Assembly (NCBI RefSeq): GCF_050624435.1
Contig: NC_134545.1
Coordinates: 84,021,563 to 84,085,562 of the forward strand
Direction: 5' to 3'
Source of the DNA: Tenrec ecaudatus
Taxonomy: Eukaryota; Chordata; Mammalia; Afrosoricida; Tenrecidae
Length of the DNA stretch: 64,000 nt
This document shows, piece by piece, positions 46,600 through 57,835 of this stretch. The notes under the pieces were generated by a model that saw nothing but the letters and a program-made list of their open reading frames with translations, searched no databases and was not told the origin of the DNA. Position numbers and translations under genes: made by a program. Every line of letters begins with the position of its first letter. Positions within the stretch are counted from its first letter, which is position 1.

Positions 46600-47060
46600 A
46601 GAAGCAGGCATCCTGTTGCTATCTCTTCCCGCATGTCACCCAGCCCCCTCGTACCTTCCCCCAATGCAGGTCTTCCCCCAATGCAGGTTCCCTCACATAT
46701 GAGCTCAGGGACCTTACTGTAGATACCACCCACCTTGTGACTTCTGTAACTACTGAATATGCATGTCTTATGGTTACCTACAAATGTCCCAAGATGGTAA
46801 AGACTCCCTCTCTCTCTCTCTTCTCCCACCTCTCCATGGACCACCAAGAGGGGCTGAGGTGAGCATGCTACCATAAAATGTGTCTGACTCCTTTATTTTA
46901 CTCTCTCCTATCTTTCCTAGTCTCTGTGACTTTACTATAATGTTTATATATTATAACCGTACAGTTGTGCCTACTGACCCTTCGGATGTTAGAGGCTGGT
47001 TTCCTCTACCAGACATCGTCTCTGTTTATCCTGCTCTTATACTAAAGGCTTATAAAATCT
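46600..47060 (+). mobile_element. LTR-like repeat (family C), copy 2
   Basis: CTCCATGGACCACCAAGAGG, GGTGAGCATGCTACCATAAAATG, then a CTTTATTTTACTCTCTCC tract. Same layout as 5470-5955. Confidence 0.45.
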
Positions 47061-47354
47061 AGGAGGTGTCAACAGGCTACAACTTGATTGACAGGTTTGA
47101 CTCCACCCCTAGCCAGGCATGTCTATTTGACATAAAACCATCCAACTCCCATAGTAACCAATGTCACAGAACAATTTGCAGAGATACTTAAATGGGAAAT
47201 CTAATGTGTATAGATGTTCACTGGAAACACAATAAGACATTAGTTAGAAAAAAATGAGCTAATGTCCAGTAAGTCTAAGAATATGCATAACCTAAGGTGG
47301 TTTACCTACATTGCAGTTACCTGGCACATAATAGGAGCACTGAAAGCTCTAGGG

Positions 47355-47409
47355 CAGTGGTTCTCAGCCTTCCTAATGGCTCGACCCTTTAATGCAGTTC
47401 CTCAAGTGG
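47355..47409 (+). mobile_element. SPIN-like left end
   Basis: CAGTGGTTCTCAGCCTTCC, then ATGGCTCGACCCTTTAATGCAG. The preceding 8 bp CTCTAGGG is close to the preferred SPIN/hAT target TCTAGA. Confidence 0.75.
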
Positions 47410-48125
47410 AAAACTCACGGGGGTGCATTTAGTTCCACACTTGAAGGAGGTCTAAAGGCCCATAGTTTCCAGGGTTCCACTAGTCCCTTTTAGAACAGGT
47501 TTTGTTTTATGATTTTAAGGTTTTGTTCCATATGTTTCTCCCACTCCAACCAGGACCTTCTGTTACGATCCCCCGCCCCCCAGTGGTCCGCAGTGGGAGC
47601 CAGGCACCCTCTACTCTTGTGGCCTCCGGGTTGCGGACGCTGGGATTCCTGCAGCTCATCCGTCCTTGAGACTAATTTCTTCTATGCACCTCCGATGGTC
47701 TTCAGTTGTCTGGATGGGAAGAATCCAATGGGTGCCCCTCAGATCGTCTCCCAGACGTGTTTAGGATCCCAGTCACCACTCACCAAAGCAGTCCACATTT
47801 TCGTTGTGACCATGTTATGTAATCGACCTTCATGCTTCACATCTGCTCGCTCCACACACACACCCCCAATTGACTCTGATTCTGTGCCCCAAGATTCCCA
47901 TTTGTTTCAATGTCTTGTTTTCAGAGGGGAAACATGTCAGGCCATCAGTTTGATAAGAACAGAAAAAGCACCTGATGTTTGCCTCAAGCTAAGAAGTAAC
48001 GTGGAAGGAATTGGCTGCCTTCCAGCTCGGGGGGAAAAAACGGTCTCCCGCCGGCTCTCTCTGGAGCTGTGTGTGGGCCTGTACTTGACACCACGCCCAC
48101 CCCTGGTGCTTGGTCCTAGGCCACT
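47410..48125. other. No gene supported
   Basis: The 215-codon plus frame (47509-48156) shows no known domain and runs into an L-family copy. The stretch may be an unrecognised afrotherian repeat. Confidence 0.35.
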
Positions 48126-48129
48126 TGGA

Positions 48130-48462
48130 AATCAGGGGAAAGTGGTCGTAGAATAAGGTGAGCACGTGAACAGCTAAAGGGGGTGGTAACAACAGAAACC
48201 AGTGGGGAAGGGAGACAGCGGTCAGTGTGAGATTTGAAAAGAATTAACAATCTATAATCTATCAAGTGGCCACAGCGTTGGGGGTGAAGGGGGAGTGGGG
48301 AAAGGAGGGGAAATAAAAAGAGGAGCTGATCCCAAGGGCTCAATGGAAAGTAACTGTCTAGAAAAGAACGATGGAATAATGTACGAATATGTCAGATACA
48401 ATTGATGTATGGCTTGTAACAAGAGTTGTAAGAGCCCCCAATAAAATGATCTAAAAATAAGT
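48130..48462 (+). mobile_element. L-family copy, diverged
   Basis: AGGAGCTGATCCCAAGGGCTC, AACAAGAGTTGTAAGAGCCCC, CAATAAAATGATCTAAAAA. Confidence 0.8.
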
Positions 48463-48664
48463 GGGGGTGGGGGTAAGTTGGAGTCTCCAGATCTAGGCAG
48501 ATATGAAAAAAGAAGAAAGCCTCACCTTCTCAGCTTCCAAAGATAAAATCCGAGGGGCCACCTTGGTCATGCAATTGTGTGGGCTAGACAAACAGGAAGA
48601 ACCAAGAACCGTTTAGAGCCCTGGAGAGAGGCGGGCGGTGGAAGAAGGGGCAAGGGGAGTGCAC

Positions 48665-48800
48665 AGCGACCCGTAGGACAGGCTAGAACTGCCCGAGTTT
48701 CCTAGACGGTCCTGCTTACGGGAGTAGAAAGCCCGTCTTTCTCCCGAGGGGTGCTGGCGGTTAGCAGCCCAAGTGACCACTAGGCCACCAGGCCTGCGGC
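48665..48800 (-). repeat. AfroSINE, 5' and middle part
   Basis: CGACCCGTAGGACAGGCTAG, GTCTTTCTCCCGAGGGGTG, GTGACCACTAGGCCACCAGG. Confidence 0.75.
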
Positions 48801-48849
48801 AGATCTCTGTTCACACTGTGCTCACGAAGTCAGGGAAAGCAAGGTGTAA

Positions 48850-49110
48850 GGAACACCACACTGAAGGCCAAGACCTTGCTGCCTGTAGAGCCTTCTCTGT
48901 GTGACTTCCGGCAAATGCCTCCCCCTTTCTCAGGATCGGTTTTCTCATGGAGGACAGTCGTTCCTGCCACACTTGACTCACGGTTTGGGCCAACACAGGG
49001 CAGGGGAAGCAGAGTGGTGGCAAGTGAGTGGCTTCACATCCATTTTCCTTCAGCTGAGCCATGACGGGCACGCAATGGACGCTCAATCGGTAACTAGAAA
49101 TAATGCCCAT
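48850..49110 (+). repeat. MIR
   Basis: CTCTGTGTGACTTCCGGCAAATG, GGTTTTCTCATGGAGGACAG, and the distal end GACGGGCACGCAATGGACGCTCAATCG. Confidence 0.75.
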
Positions 49111-49117
49111 GGCTGCT

Positions 49118-49510
49118 TGTGTGTGTGACTGTGACTTTAAGCCCCAAACTCATGCCTCGCGGGACCTTATGAAGGTGACCTTATCTGGAAATGGCTGTGC
49201 TGATGCCTTCAAGCTCAGGCGAGGCCACAGGGGACCAGAGTGAGCCCCGTATGCGACATGCCCGGCGTTCTTCTCAAAAGCAGGGAGTTTAGACCCAGAA
49301 ACACAGACCCAGAGGGAAGATGGCCACGGGGAGACAGACGCAGAGCCTGGCCACGGTGAAACTACAAGCCAAGAAATGCCACGGCGTGTTGGAAATCACC
49401 AGAAAGGGGAAGAGTGGCACAAAAAAGGCTCTTCCCTGGAGCTTCAGCGGGAGCAGGGCCGGCAGACACCTGGGTTCTGACTTCTAGGCCAGTGAATCCT
49501 TGGTTCCAAC
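49118..49510 (+). repeat. Ancient mammalian repeat, family not fixed
   Basis: AAGCCCCAAACTCATGCCTC, GGTGACCTTATCTGGAAATGG, CAGACCCAGAGGGAAGATGG and CTACAAGCCAAGAAATGCC follow a known old block order. Confidence 0.45.
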
Positions 49511-49879
49511 AGCCTGGGACTCTAACAGCTCCTTCATTGGTCAGGCAGAGAGACGTAATGAAGATGGAGAATTGGTATTCTGGTTGAGGGCAAACAGAAC
49601 AAATAGCAACAAAATGAGCATCATAATATAAAATAGAAATAAAGTATGAAAAAAGGTAAAAGTGAGAGTGTCCAAGGGGATAACTATAGATGGAGTGGGC
49701 AGGGGAGGCTGTCTGAGAAGGTGTCGTTTGAGGTCAGACTTGAGTAATAAGAAATCTACCACACACACACACACAAAATTTTTTTAAGAAAAGAAAAAAG
49801 GAACCTACCATCCAAGAATCTGGGGCAAAATGTGCTAAATAGAAGAAACAGGATGTGCAAAGAACCCCCGATTGGGCTA

Positions 49880-49980
49880 ATTCCCTTACTCCTCTAGGCC
49901 TACCTTTCCTTATCGAAACGATGGGAACGGTGATAGTGCTCACCTCGCCGTACTGCTGTGAAGATTGCCCCGCAGTGTCC
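49880..49980 (+). repeat. MIR fragment
   Basis: CCTTATCGAAACGATGGGAAC and CTCGCCGTACTGCTGTGAAGAT. Confidence 0.65.
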
Positions 49981-51687
49981 AGTAAGCAATAGCTCCCCTT
50001 GCCTATGTTCATATACACACTGTACCAGTCGGGTCTACCAGAGAAGCAAAACTGGTGGGATACAAACCTCTATAGGTTAACATATATATGAAGAGATTTG
50101 CACATAAACAATCAGTCGTTATATTATTATTACTATATATAAAGAGATTTGCTTGAGTATAGGGCTGGCTAAACAAATTCAAAAGCTGGAGAGCTGGGTG
50201 TCAGGAAGGACAGGTTGGAATTCTTGGGTGTGACATTGAAAGGGAGCTAGAATAGGGTCTGAGGGGGGTTGTCTCCCCAATACGTGCATAGGTGTTGGAA
50301 AGAAATCAAGCACCCTGATTAGACACCTATGGAAAGATCCAAACTGAGCATGCTCAGACTAGGACCACCTGAGCTCAGGTAAAACCAAACCTTGGCTCAA
50401 CCTAGACCCAGGCAGAAGCCAACCTGGGCACACCCACCTTAGGTACCAGTCCTATGACATCACCCAGGTGTGCCTACACTCAGCCAACAAGGCCAGGCAA
50501 TACTCTCAACCATGCCTCCCCAGTCAGTGAGGATAAAAGCAGCCTGTAGGCAGGCCGCCGCTCTCCTTTCAGGGGTGTTTGGCAGGTGGAAGGTAGGAAT
50601 CTCTCCGTCTCAGGCCTCTCGCTTGGCCCCTGGGATTTCCTGGTCCCACAAGCATGGGTTTGGGACCCCGTTCCTGTGTTATTCCCACGTGGTTTTCCCC
50701 ATTCTGTTGCAAACTCCCAAACGCCTCCCTCACGGCTGTGTAGCATGTACTTTTTGAGATGGTCATACCTGAAATGTCCCTTTTCCTCATGGAAGTCACG
50801 TGGGTTATAAAACGTGTTTCTGCCGCGCGAATTCTTGCAGTGTTACCAAGCAAGAACCGAAGTCTCCCAATTCGGAAACCTGACAAAATGAAGATGGAGC
50901 CCAAAGGTGGAATTGCTGCTTTTTCTGGAGAAACCTGTTACGCTCGTAAGACCTTTCAAGTGAATGGCCCAGACCCACCCAGCTGATCGACGATAATTCC
51001 CTTACTTAACGTGACCCCGTGATGCCCTTACTCACCTTCAGAATCGTTCCAGCGCCACAGCTCCATCCGGGTCTGATTGACTCACCAACCTGGGGGCTCG
51101 TCTCGCCATCATGTTGCCAGACAAATCCCGATGTCGGATCATCATTCCACGTTCAGCAGTAGTGAGCAAGTGCCGATCCGGAGTAATGCCGTGCAGAGGG
51201 TGTTGCCAGAAAGGATGCGATTAGGGGCACTGAGTCTCCGTCAAGGTGGGAGAGTCATTTGGAAAAGGCTATCAATGGAGGCCGCACAGCACAAAGAGTA
51301 TAGTCATCATCACAGAATGATGCGATAGCAGAAGGTGTGGAATTGGACACTGTTCTCTTGGGGGATTTAGAAATTAGGAAAAACAATATCACACAAATAA
51401 CCATGACTACAGGAAGAAATAAATGTTCTAGAATTCAATAGGGTGGTCATTGTACAACTCTTCTTGATATGATTGAATTATTGGATTGTATGATGTGGAT
51501 AAAATGCTAATTTTTAAAAAAAGACACAATGCTGGGCCTGAGGCTAGGGGAGAAGTCATGGCAGATGAGGTGCAGGACGATGCCGGTGAGTTCCTTGGGA
51601 CCCATGGGTCCCCAAACGTAGTTGACTTGCCACCTTCTCTTCAGAAAAAAAAATTTTTTTTAACTCGGTGGCCCTCTGGCAATGAAA
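49981..51687. other. Mostly unique, no gene seen
   Basis: The left end (TCTACCAGAGAAGCAAAAC at 50030) recalls the antisense MLT2-like 3' end, but the rest does not follow. No coding support for the frames at 50470-50986. Confidence 0.3.
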
Positions 51688-52417
51688 AACTTTTGTACTC
51701 ACATGGAAGAAGCACACCAGCCTGTGTGACCATGAGATGTCGAAGGGATCAGGTATCAGGCATCAAAGAACAAAAAAATCATATCATTGTGAATAAGGGG
51801 AGTGCAGAGTGGGGACCCAAAGCCCATCTGTAGGCAACTGGACACCCCCTTACAGAAGGGTAACAGGGAGGAGACAAGCCAGATGAAACACAACTTTCTT
51901 CTAGTTCTTTAATGCTTCCTCCCCTCACTATCATGACCCAAATTCTACCTTACAAATTGAGCTAGACCAGAGGATGTACACTGGTTCAGATAGGAACCAG
52001 AAACACAGGGAATCTGGGACAGATGATCCCTTCAGGACCAGTGGTGAGAGTGGCAATACTGGAGGGTGGAGGGAAGGTGGAGTGGAAAGGGGGAACTGAT
52101 CACAATGATCTACATATAACCTCCTCCTTGGGGGACGGACAGCAGAAAAGTGGGTGAAAGGAGACGTCGGACAGGGCAAGATATGACAAAATAATAATTT
52201 CTAAATTACCAAGGGTTCATGAGGGAGGGGGGAACAGGGAGGAAGGGGGGAAATGAGGAGCTGATACCAAGGGCTTAGGTGAAGAGCAAATATTTTGAGA
52301 ATGATGAGGGCAATGAATGTAAAAATATGCTTGACACAGTTGATGTATGCATGGATTGTGGTAAGAGTTGTATGAGCCCCCAATAAAATGATTTTTTAAA
52401 TAAAACCAACTTTTGTA
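51688..52417 (+). mobile_element. L-family copy with perfect 10-bp duplication
   Basis: AACTTTTGTA at 51688-51697 and 52408-52417. Starts CTCACATGGAAGAAGCACACC, ends CCCCCAATAAAATGATTTTTTAAAT. Confidence 0.9.
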
Positions 52418-52529
52418 TGACAGCCCAGATCCAGGGTAGTGTAGGTATCTCTCTGCTTGGATGGTCCAGTGTCCCACCCACGCCCACCTGGGGCAGTATC
52501 CTAAACCAGCCTCAAATCCCTTTGTCTTC

Positions 52530-52765
52530 TTTTCATAGTGCTTCTGAGCTTCATCTCTTTCTGAATGATGGCCACAGCCCCTCCGCTGGGCTCACTGCTC
52601 CCGCCTCTCCCCGCTCCCCGCATTCATGCTGCCGGCAGAGTTGTCCTCAAACACGACTTGCATCATGCCACTCCCTGCTCAGGAACCACCCGAGCCTCAT
52701 TAACCGCCAAGTCAAGTCTCAACTCCTCTGCCTAGCTTGCACGAGTTCCGTAATCTGACCCCTCC
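52530..52765 (+). repeat. Old LINE (L2-like) fragment
   Basis: CATCATGCCACTCCCTGCTC, CCTCATTAACCGCCAAGTC, AAGTCTCAACTCCTCTGCCTAGC: the 'bidding for common drift' order of an ancient LINE. Confidence 0.4.
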
Positions 52766-53415
52766 CTTGGGGACATGACAGCCGGCTTCATGTTTTTGAA
52801 GGGCTGTCAGAGAGAAGGGATTAGGGAGATTCCGTGCTGCTCCAGGGAGACGGAAGTGTCTCCGTGGATTAAGAAAGGGGTGCCTTTCTCCTCTCTGTGT
52901 GAGCGTGGGTGGGGGATGGGGGATGGAAGAAATGTACTGACCCGGGACCCGGACAATGCATGGGACACTGGGTCCAGCCCACAGAACTTGCTGGTCTAAG
53001 GTGGCAAGAAGTCACAAAGGACTGCACATGCAATCTGACCAACGGCCATGCGGTTTCGGGTCATTTAGAACAATGTTTCCCCCAGTGGGCGAGACTGCCT
53101 GCAGGGGGTGGGGAGGTGGGGTCTTCCGGAAAGATCCAGAGGGCTACAGAACCTACACCTACACGCTGTCCTGGACTGTGGACTATGGTATAAACGTTGT
53201 TCATTGCCAGGGGGGCTCTGGGGAATTTTTATTCTGAAAAGATGAGCCACATAAGTCTGGGAAGCTATGATTTAGAAGGTACTTATCAAAAGGTCCTAGG
53301 GCGGCACATGAGATGCTTGATTGGGAATTGTGTACGGTCGGCCTCAAAGCAGCACTTTCAAGAGTGGATTCGCCTATTGAAATCTATAACTTCATTTCCT
53401 GACCACTTGGGTGTC
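52766..53415. other. Unique sequence, no gene seen
   Basis: No recognised repeat or coding signal. Confidence 0.3.
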
Positions 53416-53419
53416 TAAG

Positions 53420-54010
53420 AGCATTGAGTGTGTCCAAGTAAAGTAACTTTCTTGACAGCTTCTGTATTTGCTCTGTTTAGAGTCTGCTGCTTCTCTGTCC
53501 AGTTGAGAGGCTTCTTGGTTCTTGTTTGTTTGATGTTCCATCCAGTGTAACCGTAATAAAGGCCGTCCTTGTGGCCTTGGATGTCCATGAGGAAGGGCTG
53601 CAACTTCTCCTTGATTTGGGCGAGCAAGGCTGTGCCTTCTGCACATGGAAGGCTCTCAACACGCCTTATCTGATCCTGAAGACGCTGGTCTTCTTCACAT
53701 TGTCCAGCTTCTTGGGTTATTTGCTCAGCATACCAATTGAATAAATGCCGTCAAAGTATACAATCCTGACACATGCCTTTTCTGATTTTTAAACCATTCG
53801 GTACCCCTTTATCTGTCCAAATGACTACCTCTCGGTCCAGACAGAGGTTCCGCAGGAACACGATGATGTGTTCTGGCATTCACATTCTTCAAATTGTCCA
53901 CAGTTGGGCGGGATCCACCTAGTCGAATGCCTTAGCGTAGTCAATAAAACATAAGTAAACGCTTTTTTCTGGTCTTCTCTGCAGAGGCTAGATTATGTAA
54001 GGTCGTGGTG
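53420..54010 (-). mobile_element. RTE reverse-transcriptase core fragment
   Basis: Antisense RTE: GTTATTTGCTCAGCATACC, ATACAATCCTGACACATGCC, TCGAATGCCTTAGCGTAGTC and AATAAAACATAAGTAAACGC correspond to RT motifs (FIDYAKAFD and the RQGCI..YLF stretch), with many disruptions. Confidence 0.85.
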
Positions 54011-54041
54011 AGGAGACCGGCCTCTGCTTTCAAGGCAATAG

Positions 54042-54408
54042 AAGCAGAGGGGGGTCGAAAGGGGGAACCGATTACAAGGATCTACATATAACCTCCTCCC
54101 TGGGGGACGGACAACAGAGAAGTGGGTGAAGGGAGATGTCGAACAGTGTAAGATAGGACAAAATAATAATTTATAAATTATCAAGGGTTCAGGAGGGAGA
54201 GAGTAACGGGGAGGGAGGGGGAAAATGAGAAGCTGATGCCAGGGCTTAGGTGGAGAGCAAAGGTTTTGAGAACGATGAGGGCAATGAATGTACAAATGTG
54301 CTTTACACATTGATGTATGTATGGAGTGTGATAAGAGTTGTATGAGCCCCCAATAATCATTTTAATAATAATTTTAATAAAATTATTAAAAAGGAAAAAA
54401 AGCAGAGG
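54042..54408 (+). mobile_element. L-family copy with 9-bp duplication and irregular tail
   Basis: AAGCAGAGG at 54042-54050 and 54400-54408. After GAGCCCCCAATAATCATTTT the tail is a doubled AT-rich block (AATAATAATTTTAATAAAATT). Confidence 0.85.
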
Positions 54409-54809
54409 AATGACATAGTTATGGTAGTTCCCAGGTGGAAGCCGGAAACCAGGAGGAATGAGCTTCCTCACGGTTGAAGCTTTGGAGCAAATAATCAGAT
54501 GGTCTTACACAGCAGTGAGTCCCTAGACTTGGAGCAGTAGGTGGGGAACCCTTGCAGGGGTGCTGTAGAGAGGGCTTGGACATCAGGAGGAATGTAAGGT
54601 GAGATAATTTCTCAGAACCTGTCTATTCCTGAAATTCTACCCAGTCCACCTCAGACCCACCATCCCTTATCCCGCACCTCTGTAACTAGTCAGGGTCTCC
54701 TCAATGAATACCTACCAGGGGGGACACCAAGCTGAGGCTCCCCTCACTCGGAACCCTCTCCACATCCATCCTAGTCTCCATTGGCTGGTCCAATTACACC
54801 TACTCAGTG

Positions 54810-55150
54810 TTTTTGATAAATTATAAAAGGGAAACAAGAGGATGCTTGATTAAGGGGTTATACATTCACATAATGGGATGCGGTATGGCCGCTTGTTGGA
54901 AAGAAATTTAATGATGTGGAAAGATGGGTACCACATGCCGTGATGTGAACGAAGCCAGTTCCCACTAATGGGATCTCATAAGATTCAAAACAAAAATTAT
55001 GCACAGGAAAAGTAGTAAATAACGGACACAGCAAAATATTCTCTTGAAAATTAGATTGGAGGTATTTCCTTTTTATCTGTGGTTTCCAAATTGCATACAA
55101 TTTGGATTGTTGCATTTTTATTAGCATTTCTAGAAGTATTTTATCAATTC
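54810..55150 (+). repeat. Ancient L1 (L1M-type) 3' fragment
   Basis: ATTCACATAATGGGATGCGG, ATGATGTGGAAAGATGGG, GGTATTTCCTTTTTATCTGTGG, TTTCCAAATTGCATACAATTTGG. Confidence 0.65.
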
Positions 55151-55254
55151 TACTGTTCGTCAAGGCCATTCATGCTTTCCCCCTATAACTCTGACCTATG
55201 CATCCCTCACCTCTCATTCCTGGTTGTGTTTAACCCAGTAGCTGGTTATACATG

Positions 55255-56490
55255 AAGGTTAAGCAAAAAAGTAGCCAAATGTGAAGTGATTGTGTCCCGA
55301 CATATCTTCCGCCTAGATCTGTCTACTTCTGAAGACGGTGTTTCCATCCTCTCAGCCTTCCGTGAAGAAATCTGTGCCCTTCTAGTGACTCCAGGTCCAA
55401 ATGGCTGTGTGGGCATCTCTGAGAGACTCAGATCAGGTTCCTTTGAAATCTTCTTTGAGTTTGGGGAACAAAAGAAGTCTGAAGGGGCAAGATCAGGTCT
55501 GTCAGGTGGATGTAGTAACAAAATCGCAGTCGGATAGCCCTTGTTATCCTGGAAGAATCAGGAGATGCCCCGCCGTGGTGGCAAAAAAACTCCCCTGGCA
55601 CCACTGTCCTGGCCTTTTGCTCATCAAGGCAATTTTCAATTTCCTTTAAAATTCTTCGCCATAAGCCCACTGATCATCCTGTGTCCCTTGAAAGAAATCT
55701 ACCAAGGTTATCCCTTCGGAAGTCCCAAACACCACTGTCCTGACCTTGAACGGACTCCTGTGCCTGGAATGACATTGGCCCAGCAGATGTCCTTGGCTCT
55801 GTTTCATTGGGCCTTGCTCTCTGCATAGTCTTGGTAAACGCAAGACTCATCCCTGATTACAGTTCATTCCATCCATCATCTTCATTTGCTTTGATCTCGC
55901 CTACATGACTGATGGAAAGATCGGCTCTTTGAGTCCGGTGATTGTCTCAAAAATGCTTCTGCCACCCAAGTTGAAAGCTTGCTGAGCCCGAGAGGGTCAC
56001 CTAAAGTCGAAAGGCTATGGGAGAACCTTGACCACCTCGACCGTCACTCGAGCCTCGCCCCCAGCGCCCTGCCCTCTGGCTTCAGTCCCAGTTTCTTCCT
56101 TCCTCCCTGGCACATCTTTGACGTCTTCCTGGCCTTCCTTAAAACACTTGATGCATCTAAAGACTCCTTTTATGTGGGACAGTATTCTTAGAAACTTGTG
56201 GCAGAATGTACATGATTGGGGAAGATGTCCATTTGAAGTTTGTTTACAATTCGATACTAGCCCTGACTTCCAAATCATTTTTTTCCTCCATAGCACAAAA
56301 GTGTTTTTCAGGCTCCCTGACGAAGCTGACAGACGTACCCCTGCCTGAGAGAACAGGTCCCCAGCCACCCGCTGCTCAGAGATGTGTGTCTGAGCATTTT
56401 GCTTGGGATGAAGACGTGCACGTAGGGCCTGGACCCCAATTCGCAAGCATTTGTTATTTGCCCTTTGTCTAGTTTTGAGTGACGACAAAC
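55255..56490 (-). pseudogene. Mariner-type transposase remnant
   Basis: Read on the minus strand, the 5' end (56300-56490) has MSSLKTRQRANNKC and CIKCFKEGQEDVKDVPG, like the mariner N-terminal HTH region. Further on comes VPGEFFCHHGGASPDSSRITRAI (compare the HHDNAP catalytic block), then LLHPPDRPDLAPSDFF, the hallmark ending of mariner transposases with the last catalytic Asp. The fragments are in different frames with stops, over about 1.2 kb, the usual length of mariner. Dead copy; terminal repeats not resolved. Confidence 0.75.
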
Positions 56491-56869
56491 GCCTCCTTCA
56501 TGTTGGTCTTCTCTCTCAAAGCAAGTGTGCTCTGGCCACACAGTGGTTTACTTCCTGAGCTCTTGTCCATCACATAGCGTTGCGCAGAATCCGATCGCTT
56601 GATGGAGGCTTCCTACTCGGTCCTCAAGGGGCCACAGAGCCTAGATGGGCTTCTAGAAAGGTCCTTGGCTTGGGGATGCCCCCCAAACCTTCCTGCGTGG
56701 AGCCCCACCCACCCACTGGTCTTCTAGACTGCACGACCCTTTAATCACGGTATCCTACCCATTTCCTCGAGTGGGTGGGCCACGCTGGCTGCAGAGTGGG
56801 CCACGCTGTCTACGTGCCGCACGGGGGCCGGAAGCCAACTGGAGGCTGGAGGTCATCTTTGTGTCCTTG

Positions 56870-57122
56870 TCTCATTGTTTGTAAAACAGCATTAGCGCTA
56901 AGGGGTCTTTAGTTACTATTATTCTTTGGGGGAAATTATCTGGCCTTTTGTTCGTCAGAAAACGAAGGTGGGAGGGTGGAGGAAGAAGGGGGAAAAGAGG
57001 AGCTTCTATCAAGGGCTTGTCTTGGAAATGATGGTGGCAACATCGGTGCAAATGTGCTTGATCCAACTGAGGTATGAAATGCTGTCAGAGCTGGAAGAGC
57101 CTCCAATGAAGTGACGGAAAAC
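56870..57122 (+). mobile_element. L-family copy, old
   Basis: AAATGATGGTGGCAACATCGG, AAATGTGCTTGATCCAACTG, AGAGCCTCCAATGAAGTGAC: the family at low identity. Confidence 0.65.
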
Positions 57123-57520
57123 AAAAACACCCTCTATTGTCACGGTGGGTGCACGCTACTCTTGGACACGTTTCCTACCAGACCCTCCAGCATCACCTCT
57201 GTGACGAGCACCATCATCACCCTCCTCACTCCATAGGGGGGTCATGCTTAGCTGTCACCTCTGTCCTGTCACTACATCAGAGGGACAACACAGCCGAACT
57301 AATAAATCTTAGGAGACTCAGCTGCTTTTTCGACAGGCTTTGTGCTTTTCAAGTGCATTCCGACATAACGCTGCATAGATAGCTGACGGGCTACCTCCGA
57401 GAGGACGAGGGGCACTCTCTAACCAAATCCTGCTGCTTCCACACCTTAGGATGCTCCAGTGGGCACTTCGCTCCGCCTCCCCTTCTCACTGCCTGAATCT
57501 CAGCAGCCTCCTGCTGCTCT
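57123..57520. other. Unique sequence, no gene seen
   Basis: No recognised repeat or coding signal. Confidence 0.3.
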
Positions 57521-57554
57521 GCCAGCCCGTCCAGTCTTGTCCCTCACCATGTTT

Positions 57555-57835
57555 CTTCAGAGAGCCGGAATGGTGTTTAAATGGTAAATCTGATCTCCCC
57601 CCTCCCCCCCTGCTTAAACCCCTGTAATGCTTCAGCATTGCCTTCAGGAGAAACTCTGACAGCTTAGTTTTGCTTTTAAGACCCAGGCCCTGCGGAGAGC
57701 CTCCAGCTGCTGGCTTTGGCCAGGCTGTTCTGGTTTTCCAGAACCCCCTAAGTCACCCTTACCTCCAGACCTTTGTCCCCCTTGCTACACCTAGCTGGCA
57801 GTTTGTCTTTCAGGAGTCACCTCAGATGCCACTTT
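57555..57835 (+). repeat. Old LINE (L2-like) fragment
   Basis: GTAAATCTGATCTCCC, CTGCTTAAACCCCTGTAATGC, CCAGGCCCTGCGGAGAGCC, GACCTTTGTCCCCCTTGCTAC. Confidence 0.45.

Larger units (their letters stand above)
46090..47165 (-). mobile_element. ERVL/MLT2-like LTR interrupted by another repeat
   Basis: CAGGCTGGTGGGTGCAGAGCA (46176 on) parallels 28912-28935, and GATTGACAGGTTTGACTCCACC (47087 on) parallels 29110-29130, both antisense. The family-C LTR-like block lies between. Confidence 0.5.

Noticed and set aside
47509-48156. 215-codon plus-strand open frame
   Set aside because: No recognisable domain, low-complexity Ser/Pro/Cys content, and its end runs towards an L-family copy.
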